A DNA stretch of 12,535 bases from Chloroflexota bacterium. GTDB lineage: Bacteria; Chloroflexota; Anaerolineae; Anaerolineales; Anaerolineaceae. The notes beneath the pieces are model-generated. The model ran no database searches. It saw only the letters and a list, made by a program, of their open reading frames with translations, and was not told the origin of the DNA. Made by a program: the position numbers and the translations under genes. Location: assembly GCA_023406965.1 (NCBI GenBank), contig JAEXTI010000158.1:1-12535 (forward strand), read 5' to 3'. Numbering within the stretch: position 1 is the stretch's first letter; each line of letters opens with the position of its first letter. Shown piece after piece: positions 7,530 to 12,535 of the stretch.

Positions 7530-7579
7530 TTGGGTGTTTCGTAGGGGAAGTTCATGAATTGCCCCTACGAAACACCCCA
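7530..7579. repeat. REP-like palindrome (16-bp perfect stem plus inner palindrome)
   Basis: The arms GGGTGTTTCGTAGGGG (7532-7547) and CCCCTACGAAACACCC (7562-7577) are perfect inverted repeats. The 14-nt centre contains a further palindrome TTCATGAA (7551-7558), so almost the whole 50 nt can fold into one long hairpin. The core, a GTAGGGG/CCCCTAC stem around AATTCATGAATT, resembles dispersed intergenic palindromes that I have seen in various bacterial genomes and that are thought to be moved by REP-associated tyrosine transposases. It lies between the divergent sigma and DUF1905 genes and is not followed by a T-run, so it is not a simple terminator. Confidence 0.75.
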
Positions 7580-7636
7580 GTCGGAAACCTTCTGAGAATT
7601 TCCGAATGGGTTATCATTATGCGAGGAGGTAGCGCC

Positions 7637-7972
7637 ATGCCAACTGAGAAAAACTGGCTAAGCCACATGATACGCAAGACCTTCGAACTCGAGGGCGAAA
7701 TCTTCTACTGGCGCGGTCCGGCCCCATACCTCTTCGTAGCCGTGCCGGAGGAGCAAAGCCGGGAGATCAAAGCGCTCTCCGGGCTGGTCACGTACGGTTG
7801 GGGGGTGATTCCGGTGCGGGCGCGGATTGGCGAGACGGAATGGAAGACCTCACTGTTTCCGAAGGATGGGCGCTACCTGGTGCCCATCCGCGTGAGCGTG
7901 CAGAAGGCGGAGGGCCTGCTTTTGGGTGACCGGGTTTCCATCCATCTCGACATTGGGGGAGAAGAAGCATGA
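7637..7972 (+). CDS. DUF1905 domain-containing protein, full-length copy
   Basis: A 111-residue soluble protein matching the DUF1905 pattern: an FELEGEIFYW strand near 16-25, FVAVPEEQSREI near 33-44, then an arginine/glycine strand pair RARIGETEWKTSLFPKDGRYLVPIRVSV (62-89) and the closing GLLLGDRVSIHLDI (93-106). The fold is a small beta-barrel; the biochemical role is unknown. The start is ATG 7637 with AGGAGG at 7624-7629 and a 7-nt spacer; in-frame ATGs further upstream lie in or near the palindrome and lack such a site. Residues 47-111 are repeated at 9944-10138. The stop overlaps ATGAGCATG, the first codons of the nucleotidyltransferase gene, but that gene is broken off here after five codons (MSMTF), indicating that the DUF1905 gene once ran straight into it. 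Confidence 0.85.
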   Translation: MPTEKNWLSHMIRKTFELEGEIFYWRGPAPYLFVAVPEEQSREIKALSGLVTYGWGVIPVRARIGETEWKTSLFPKDGRYLVPIRVSVQKAEGLLLGDRVSIHLDIGGEEA

Positions 7973-7984
7973 GCATGACGTTCC
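7775..7984 (+). repeat. 210-bp direct repeat, left copy
   Basis: Aligned without gaps to 9944-10153 with 13 mismatches (about 94% identity). It covers codons 47-111 of the DUF1905 gene plus the first 16 nt of the nucleotidyltransferase gene. The first 51 bp and last 27 bp are identical in both copies. Homology stops abruptly after GACGTTCC at 7984, where the native nucleotidyltransferase sequence is replaced by unrelated DNA leading to the DUF2142 gene. Confidence 0.95.
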
Positions 7985-8030
7985 CAATGACCCCTACTAT
8001 ACAACCAACGGAACAAGACGCCAGGCTCCA

Positions 8031-8039
8031 TGTTATAAT
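8031..8039 (+). promoter_or_regulatory. Extended -10 promoter for the DUF2142 gene
   Basis: TGTTATAAT combines the extended element TGn with a perfect TATAAT (8034-8039). The likely start of transcription, near 8046, leaves a leader of only about 7 nt before the ATG at 8054. No ribosome-binding sequence is visible in AATTTTTAAAATCTTCA. No clear -35 is found, as is common with extended -10 promoters. The inserted gene therefore seems to carry its own promoter instead of relying on the DUF1905 operon. Confidence 0.55.
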
Positions 8040-8053
8040 TTTTAAAATCTTCA

Positions 8054-9904
8054 ATGACCGCTGCTCCATTATCCTTCAACCTACTGCGAAAACCAGCCGA
8101 ATTATTCCTTTTGTTCGGCCTTTTATTTGGCATTGCCGGGACTGTTTTTATCCCGTATGGCGGCGGTTTTGATGAGGAACAACATTTGGCCCGCATTTAC
8201 GAACTGTCTAGCTTTGCCTGGCTGCCAAACACCACTTCGGATGGCGGGGCCCTCATTCCCCCTCAAATTCTGTCACTCTCCTATCAGCGCCGCTACTTTC
8301 TGGAGCCGGCCTACGATCTGCTCCATGAAAAGTTCTCCCAACGCAACGATCGAGACAACCTGTTATTCCTAACTACCCGCTCCATTTACAACCCAGCAAT
8401 TTTCCTGCCGCAAGCGCTTATCGCCCGTTGGTTTTGGCAAAAAAACAACTATCCTTTCATCCCTGTGATCATCTTGTGCCGCTTGGCCGGGCTGTTTATG
8501 TACCTGGCGGGTTCCTATCTCGCTCTTCGTGTGATTCCAGTAGGCAAGTGGGTGTTGGCTGCCTTGGCCATTGCGCCCATGGCCCTGTTCCAGGCAGCCA
8601 CCCTCAATGCTGATGGTTTCACCAACGCGGCCTCCTTTTTGTTCATTGCCTTTGGCGTTGAATTCTTGCTCAACCCCAATCAGCCCCAGTGCTCCTGGAA
8701 GATATGGGGATTTGCCGCGAGCCTGCTCCTTCTGGGGGTGGCCAAAACCGGCGGAATGCTGCTGCTGCCCTTGCTAATTTTCTTGCCCTATCGACGCTTT
8801 TCCTCCAAAGCGTGGAAGTGGATCATTCTTGCTGCTGCGCTGATCTCCATCGGGTTTAACGTGGGCTGGGAACAGATTTCGATTCCTTCTTCGCATTACG
8901 GAAGCGAGGGAGAATCCGGTTTTGCCAGACATCTCGGCCTGATCGGGGCTAACTTTTCGGATTTTGCGCGCGAATTCGTACGCGAGAACACCGTCCAAAT
9001 GGGAACTTATTACCGCCACTGGGTAGCTTCCTACGGTCATTGGGTCGGATTTGTGCCAGAGGCGGTCTACTGGCTCTTCCCACTGCTTTTAATTGGGACA
9101 CTGCTGTCAGAACCGCGCCGCGAGGATTTTCCATTCAATCAGCGGTTAATTCTCGCTTGCGTGTCGTTGTTCTCCGGGCTGCTCACCGCCTTGTTCTTTT
9201 TTGGCCTGCTCTATGAGCCCGGACAGGTTGGTTCATACGGCAGGCAAGGGCGGTATTTTATCGTTACCATGCCCTTGATCTTCATCTCCCTCTCTGCCGC
9301 TGTCAACCTGCCCGCCCGCCTGCATCAGTTCTTGCGCGGCCTGACAGTCTTCTTCCTTGTTCTCGTGCTCGGATTATTTAGTTTCGGCTTATATGCCACC
9401 TATTACACTTACTGCGACTCAACCTACTATACCCTTGCTAGTTGTGTCCAACCCTCGTATAAACAAATCGATCTTGATTCTGCCCCCACCGCTGATGTAC
9501 ATTCTGCTGCTGCCATTACCCAGACTTTTTCTAGCGTCTGCGGGGCAGTAGAAGGGATTCGCGTACGTGCTCTGGACATTCCGACGGGCATTAATGGCAC
9601 ACTTCATATTTCACTGTTCGGCCAAAACGGGGCGTCGCTGGCCTCGGTGGATATTCCGGCTGCATCGATTCTGTCTCGTGAGTGGATCGAATTAAGTGTG
9701 ACCAATACAGCAAAACATGCCGGAAACCAATATCAGATTCAAATCACCAGCCCAGACATTGACCCGGGCCAGCCTTTCCCACTATTGGCTGCGACCAGTA
9801 ACCAATATCGAGATGGAAGTTTACTGATTGGAAACATTGAACAAGAGAATGACTTGATTTTTAAGTACCTATGCGAGCCGGCTTGGAAAAGATTGGGGGA
9901 GTGA
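8054..9904 (+). CDS. DUF2142 family polytopic membrane protein
   Basis: A 616-residue membrane protein with about ten hydrophobic segments (first at ~14-33, then clusters at ~134-206, ~216-272, ~333-386, ~400-448), followed by a polar, beta-rich C-terminal region of about 165 residues expected outside the membrane. The DUF2142 marks are present: an acidic first outside loop GGFDEEQHLAR (D40, E41, H44), NPAIFLPQAL near 113-122, ATLNADGFTNAASFLF near 182-197 and GRQGRYFIV near 396-404 (R400, Y401). The family resembles GT-C glycosyltransferases that use lipid-linked sugars, and often sits in surface polysaccharide clusters; here it has no such neighbours, so the sugar role is inference. It lies inside the repeat-flanked unit, has AT-richer codons than adjacent genes, and ends flush against the truncated DUF1905 frame. 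The start at 8054 lacks a Shine-Dalgarno site but fits the promoter just upstream. Confidence 0.85.
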   Translation: MTAAPLSFNLLRKPAELFLLFGLLFGIAGTVFIPYGGGFDEEQHLARIYELSSFAWLPNTTSDGGALIPPQILSLSYQRRYFLEPAYDLLHEKFSQRNDRDNLLFLTTRSIYNPAIFLPQALIARWFWQKNNYPFIPVIILCRLAGLFMYLAGSYLALRVIPVGKWVLAALAIAPMALFQAATLNADGFTNAASFLFIAFGVEFLLNPNQPQCSWKIWGFAASLLLLGVAKTGGMLLLPLLIFLPYRRFSSKAWKWIILAAALISIGFNVGWEQISIPSSHYGSEGESGFARHLGLIGANFSDFAREFVRENTVQMGTYYRHWVASYGHWVGFVPEAVYWLFPLLLIGTLLSEPRREDFPFNQRLILACVSLFSGLLTALFFFGLLYEPGQVGSYGRQGRYFIVTMPLIFISLSAAVNLPARLHQFLRGLTVFFLVLVLGLFSFGLYATYYTYCDSTYYTLASCVQPSYKQIDLDSAPTADVHSAAAITQTFSSVCGAVEGIRVRALDIPTGINGTLHISLFGQNGASLASVDIPAASILSREWIELSVTNTAKHAGNQYQIQITSPDIDPGQPFPLLAATSNQYRDGSLLIGNIEQENDLIFKYLCEPAWKRLGE

Positions 9905-10141
9905 GTGCCTGTGATGGCGCTGGTGGATTTGGGCGACAAGCTTCTCTCCGGGCTGGTCACGTACGGTTGGGGGGTGATTCCGGTGCGGGCGCGGGTTGGC
10001 GAGACGGAATGGAAGACTTCCCTGTTCCCGAAGGACGGGCGCTACCTGGCGCCGATCCGCGTGAGCGTGCAGAAGGCGGAGGGCCTGCTGCTGGGCGACC
10101 GGGTTTCCATCCGGCTCGACATTGGAGGAGAAGAAGCATGA
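9905..10141 (+). pseudogene. 5'-truncated second DUF1905 copy
   Basis: This frame begins with GTG immediately after the DUF2142 stop and encodes 78 residues. Residues 14-78 match residues 47-111 of the intact DUF1905 protein with only three changes (I to V, V to A, H to R). The first 13 residues (MPVMALVDLGDKL) are unrelated to the missing N-terminal half, so about 46 residues including two strands of the domain are lost. A GGGGGAG run at 9895-9901 could serve GTG 9905, GTG 9911 or ATG 9914, so some translation is possible and would help couple to the next gene, whose start overlaps this stop (ATGA, 10138-10141). A stable, functional domain seems unlikely without the N-terminal part. Confidence 0.75.
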
Positions 10142-10153
10142 GCATGACGTTCC
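9944..10153 (+). repeat. 210-bp direct repeat, right copy
   Basis: Partner of 7775-7984. At the 13 variable positions this copy has G or C at 11, the left copy at only 3. Nine of the 13 changes are silent. Its left edge is abrupt: bases 9905-9943 do not match the intact DUF1905 gene. Its right edge continues into the intact nucleotidyltransferase gene, so this side is probably the original chromosomal junction. Confidence 0.95.
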
Positions 10154-10908
10154 AAATTCAAAATTCCGACCCGGCCCTGCTGTCCAAAGCAAACTCTGTT
10201 GCGCGGGCCTTTGTGCAAGACTTCATGCGTCCGGACGTGGTGGGCATCGTCCTGCTGGGGGGCATTCCGCGGGGGTATTTCGATGATCACGCGGATATCG
10301 ACATCGCCATCTTCCAGCAGCGCGGAGCCGAGTTGCCGCTGAAAGAGAAGTTTTTGCACATCGACGGCCTGGAGGTGCAAATCTGGCTGTCGGACTATGA
10401 AGACGACCTCGAGGCGGCCTGGGACATGGCCCGGCGCTGGACGTATACGCAGCGCGAGATCGTCTATGACCCCCAGGGCAAGATTGCCCAACTGCTGGCG
10501 CGGAAGGTGCCACTACAGCCCGAGGAGCGGCGCTGGATGTTGATGGCGGGGCTGACGCTTTCGGAGTGGTACATCAACCGCTTGACCCAGTTGTGGGTGG
10601 ATCGGGGCAGCCTGACGAGCGCGCAGCACATGTTCGAGCAGGGCATGAATTATTTTTACGAGATGTTGTTTGGACTTAATCACGAACTGGTTGCCGATAC
10701 CAAGTGGCGGCTTTACTGTGTGGAGCGGCTGGAGCGCTTGCCGAGTCGTTTTCAGGAGCGCATTCGAGAGGCGATGCTGCTGCATGCATTCACCGTTGAG
10801 GACCTGGACCGGCGCAAGCGAGCCTTTATGCTCATGTGGGAAGAGATGAAGCCTGTGGTGGAGGCCGAAACGGGCATGACTTTTGAAGAGATGCTGGAAG
10901 TGGTTTAG
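10138..10908 (+). CDS. Nucleotidyltransferase-fold protein with DUF4037-like C-terminal part
   Basis: A 256-residue protein with an N-terminal polymerase-beta-type nucleotidyltransferase core. GIVLLGGIPRG (36-46) followed by DHADIDIAIF (50-59) corresponds to the usual G-S-x-x-x-G loop and D-x-D metal site (D53, D55). The loop reads Gly-Gly instead of Gly-Ser. LEVQIWL (78-84) is the next core strand; E79 may supply the third carboxylate. The helical remainder, with WYINRLTQLWVDRG (144-157) and MNYFYEMLFGLNHELVADTKW (170-190), resembles the DUF4037 type found after such cores. AMP or nucleotide transfer to a small molecule or protein is the family activity; the target is not known. ATG 10138 overlaps the truncated DUF1905 stop and has GGAGGAG at 10124-10130; ATG 10144 is a possible alternative. 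The first 16 nt are duplicated at 7969-7984. Confidence 0.85.
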   Translation: MSMTFQIQNSDPALLSKANSVARAFVQDFMRPDVVGIVLLGGIPRGYFDDHADIDIAIFQQRGAELPLKEKFLHIDGLEVQIWLSDYEDDLEAAWDMARRWTYTQREIVYDPQGKIAQLLARKVPLQPEERRWMLMAGLTLSEWYINRLTQLWVDRGSLTSAQHMFEQGMNYFYEMLFGLNHELVADTKWRLYCVERLERLPSRFQERIREAMLLHAFTVEDLDRRKRAFMLMWEEMKPVVEAETGMTFEEMLEVV

Positions 10909-11178
10909 CGGGTCTTGTTGGGCAGCAAGCATGCTTCTCGCCAATCCTGGTCGAGAAGCCGCGACGCAAACACCCAGGATTGCTGGCTGAACGAGGGAAA
11001 TCAGAATCGGCTGGTGCGCTACCGGTTATCTCCGAAGACCTATAAAAGACTTTGGGCGAAAATGCTCGGGACGGCGGCTTTATTGCCTTGCCAGTGCGAC
11101 TTTTCCTTGTTCGCCCCGTATACGATGTTAGAAAAGTGCTGTAACAAGCTTCCAAAATTTTAATACCAAGAGATTGAT
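10909..11178. other. 270-nt intergenic spacer with nested inverted repeats
   Basis: No convincing gene is seen here; the longest plus-strand frame (from 10915) has no family features. Near its left end are a 10-bp palindrome AAGCATGCTT (10927-10936), a hairpin GCTTCTCG/CGAGAAGC (10933-10940 and 10952-10959), and a 9-bp repeat CAATCCTGG/CCAGGATTG (10942-10950 and 10974-10982) whose first arm lies in the hairpin loop. No T-run follows, so a simple terminator is not supported. The right part is AT-rich and must hold the promoter of the CPBP gene, but no confident -35/-10 pair is seen. Confidence 0.5.
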
Positions 11179-12018
11179 GTGAATACGATATCCAAAAACA
11201 CACCGTTGAAAGAAGCTGCCCTGTTCTTTGGGCTCACTTTGGGGCTGTCATATCTGGTTTTTTGGGGGCCTTTAGCCTTATTCCAGATACCAACAATTAG
11301 CTTTGTCAGCGGAACAACCGGACCGGCCTGGGCGATCGCTCTGTTTGTCATCGGGGGCTTTGTGCCTTCTCTCACTGCCCTCCTTTTGACCAGGTGTCGA
11401 GAAGGCCGGTCAGGTTTGAAGCAATTAGGCCGGCGCATCATCCAAATCAAGATTGGTTGGCAATGGTATTTAGCGGCTTTAGGGTATGTCATCCTGGGAA
11501 CCCTGGGGCAATTACTCCTGCTCCGCTTGTTAAAGCAATCGTTTGACTACTGCCTTTTTGTAGCCCAGCTTGGAAGTATGTTGCCATTAATTGTTTTGGG
11601 ACCGCTTTCGGAAGAAATCGGTTGGCGGGGATATGCACTGGGCCGCCTGCAAACTCGTTGGAATGGATTGGTGTCTAGCCTGATCGTTGGACTGGCCTGG
11701 GGGCTGTGGCACGGACCGTTGTTCTTAATGGTGGGCACCTCTCAGCATGAACTCAGAATCCCTTTCATCGGGTTCGTGATTGGCTTGATGATATTGTCAA
11801 TTGCATTCACCTGGCTGCACAATCATACGAGGGGCAGCATCTTGATGGCAATTTTCTTTCATTGGATTTATACATATAGCGCTCAGGTCATTGCCAGTGG
11901 TGTGACCCGCTCGCCGCTTTACAACTACCTGGAATACTTGCCATATCTGCTGGTGACGCTGATTGTGCTGTTGATCTGGGGACGTTCCGCTGTCCGGCAA
12001 TCGCCTCGTCATTCTTGA
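11179..12018 (+). CDS. CPBP-family (Abi) intramembrane metalloprotease, EEIGWRG subtype
   Basis: A 279-residue membrane protein with about eight hydrophobic segments. Motif 1 is GPLSEEIGWRGYAL with E145, E146 and R150; motif 2 is GLAWGLWHGPLF with H178; motif 3 is AIFFHWIYT with H228. In many relatives the residue four after this histidine is Asn, but here it is T232. It differs strongly from the CPBP protein encoded at 3775-4641, so the two are not recent duplicates. The GTG start at 11179 is chosen because the adjacent ATG at 11177 runs straight into a stop; the ribosome site (AAGAG near 11168-11172) is weak. The last residues (RSAVRQSPRHS) form a basic cytoplasmic tail. The substrate is unknown. 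Confidence 0.88.
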   Translation: MNTISKNTPLKEAALFFGLTLGLSYLVFWGPLALFQIPTISFVSGTTGPAWAIALFVIGGFVPSLTALLLTRCREGRSGLKQLGRRIIQIKIGWQWYLAALGYVILGTLGQLLLLRLLKQSFDYCLFVAQLGSMLPLIVLGPLSEEIGWRGYALGRLQTRWNGLVSSLIVGLAWGLWHGPLFLMVGTSQHELRIPFIGFVIGLMILSIAFTWLHNHTRGSILMAIFFHWIYTYSAQVIASGVTRSPLYNYLEYLPYLLVTLIVLLIWGRSAVRQSPRHS

Positions 12019-12136
12019 GATCGTCAAATGCCGAGGTAGAGGAATTGGTCGAAGAAGCCGAATCCCCCAGGACCTTTCAGAAGATACCGCCGGTGGCATC
12101 GGCAGAATGGTTCACGCTGCAGGCGCGCCTGAGCCC

Positions 12137-12167
12137 TTGACTCTACCCTGGGGGGAGGGTGTATCCT
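12137..12167 (+). promoter_or_regulatory. MerR-type promoter/operator for the oxidoreductase gene
   Basis: TTGACT (12137-12142) and TATCCT (12162-12167) are separated by 19 nt, two longer than the usual 17. The spacer contains the dyad ACCCT-N6-AGGGT (12145-12149 and 12156-12160). A long spacer with a centred dyad is the hallmark of promoters that MerR-family activators untwist. The predicted transcript would start near 12174, about 16 nt before the ATG at 12190. No MerR gene is present in the window. Confidence 0.6.
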
Positions 12168-12189
12168 GGGGTGCGAAGGGAGAAATGCC

Positions 12190-12535
12190 ATGACCAACAA
12201 CAAAGTACGGATCGGAGTCCTGGGGACCGGGTTTGGACAAAACCACGCCCGCATTTATACGTCCTTCCCGGATGTGGAAGTGGTGGGAATTGCGGGCAGG
12301 GACGCCCAAAAGACCCAGGCTGCGGCGCAGGCGCTGGGCGTTCCGGCTTGCCCAATCGATGAACTGCTGGCACACCCGGACGTGGACGCCATTGATCTTT
12401 GCCTGCCCACCCGGGTGCACCCGCAGTATGCCATCGCGGCGCTGAAGCAGGGCAAGCACGTGTTTGTCGAAACGCCCGTGGCTTACAGCATGATCGAGGC
12501 AACGCAGATGGCGCAAACGGCGGCTTCATGCCAGA
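12190..12535 (+). CDS. Gfo/Idh/MocA-family NAD(P)-dependent oxidoreductase, 3' end cut by window edge
   Basis: The first 115 residues of a sugar or inositol-type dehydrogenase. The N-terminal Rossmann fold shows IGVLGTGFGQNHAR with G12, G14 and G16, the strand VVGIAGRD ending at D38 (cofactor ribose side), HPDVDAIDLCLPTRVHPQYAIAALKQGKHVFVE in the middle, and ETPVAYS at 94-100. The usual E-K-P motif, whose lysine helps bind cofactor and substrate, reads E94-T95-P96 here. GGGAG at about 12179-12183 precedes the ATG at 12190. The reading frame stays open to the end of the window. Substrate cannot be assigned; the likely MerR-type promoter upstream suggests inducible expression. Confidence 0.9.
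   Translation, partial: MTNNKVRIGVLGTGFGQNHARIYTSFPDVEVVGIAGRDAQKTQAAAQALGVPACPIDELLAHPDVDAIDLCLPTRVHPQYAIAALKQGKHVFVETPVAYSMIEATQMAQTAASCQ

Larger units (their letters stand above)
7985..10153 (+). mobile_element. 2,169-bp unit inserted between the direct repeats (inferred single-crossover integration)
   Basis: The unit consists of unique DNA with the DUF2142 gene (7985-9943) plus one copy of the 210-bp repeat. Its removal would leave one complete DUF1905 gene overlapping an intact nucleotidyltransferase gene. Native flanks lie left of the first repeat and right of the second; the inner edges of both repeats are abrupt. This is the expected footprint of a circular or replicating fragment that shared 210 bp with the locus. 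No integrase, transposase or terminal inverted repeats are present, so it is not a recognisable transposon. The inserted gene is AT-richer than its neighbours. Confidence 0.5.

Noticed and set aside
7493..7636. Longer DUF1905 protein beginning at 7493
   Set aside because: The extra 48 residues are translated palindrome and spacer; AGGAGG lies directly before ATG 7637.
7969..8172. A 67-residue frame starting MSMTF
   Set aside because: Its first 16 nt are the duplicated start of the nucleotidyltransferase gene and the rest is promoter and DUF2142 gene in another frame; it is a scar, not a gene.
10915..11163. An 82-residue plus-strand frame in the spacer before the second CPBP gene
   Set aside because: No ribosome site, composition unlike the neighbours and no recognisable motif; the region is better explained as structured non-coding spacer.
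12024..12254. A 76-residue minus-strand frame before the oxidoreductase gene
   Set aside because: It overlaps the MerR-type promoter and the oxidoreductase start and shows no domain features.

Overview
The window is a 12.5 kb piece of bacterial chromosome, moderately GC-rich, with tightly packed genes, several stop/start overlaps (ATGA and GTGA) and clear Shine-Dalgarno sites. No rRNA, tRNA, CRISPR array or transposase gene was found. The mix of families (GH43 glycosidase, ECF sigma factor with a beta-propeller anti-sigma partner, DUF2142 membrane protein, CPBP proteases, SHOCT protein) would fit an Anaerolineae-like member of the Chloroflexota. That placement is inference from gene content only; no marker gene is present.

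Layout. (1) 1-2502, plus strand: a three-gene run made of a 5'-cut GNAT acetyltransferase, a two-domain GH43 beta-xylosidase/arabinofuranosidase type enzyme and an isoprenylcysteine carboxyl methyltransferase-like membrane protein. Each overlaps the next by 4 nt. (2) 2503-4641, plus strand: three separately started genes, namely a two-helix membrane protein with a C-terminal SHOCT motif, a Rid-family protein lacking the catalytic arginine, and a CPBP intramembrane protease. (3) 4645-7490, minus strand: an ECF sigma factor and, overlapping it by GTGA, a 755-residue membrane anti-sigma-like protein with an outside DUF4179-like part and a five-repeat PD40 (TolB-like) propeller. (4) 7491-7636: a short divergent region holding a near-perfect REP-like palindrome. 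(5) 7637-10908, plus strand: a DUF1905 gene, a DUF2142 multi-spanning membrane protein, a truncated second DUF1905 copy and a nucleotidyltransferase. (6) 10909-12535: a 270-nt structured spacer, a second CPBP protease, and a Gfo/Idh/MocA oxidoreductase cut by the window end, which sits behind a promoter with the 19-bp spacer typical of MerR-family control.

The most informative structure is in part 5. A 210-bp direct repeat (7775-7984 and 9944-10153; 13 mismatches, no gaps) flanks the DUF2142 gene. The first copy carries the whole DUF1905 gene plus the first 16 nt of the nucleotidyltransferase gene. The second copy carries only the last 65 codons of DUF1905 but is joined to the intact nucleotidyltransferase gene. 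This is the pattern expected if a circle or fragment carrying DUF2142 and a slice of this locus integrated by one homologous crossover into an ancestral DUF1905-nucleotidyltransferase pair. Recombination between the repeats would remove exactly 2,169 bp and restore that pair.

The other attractive module is the sigma/anti-sigma pair. The anti-sigma-like protein puts about 690 residues outside the membrane, which suggests an envelope or ligand sensor. No wholly new defence or mobile system is evident.
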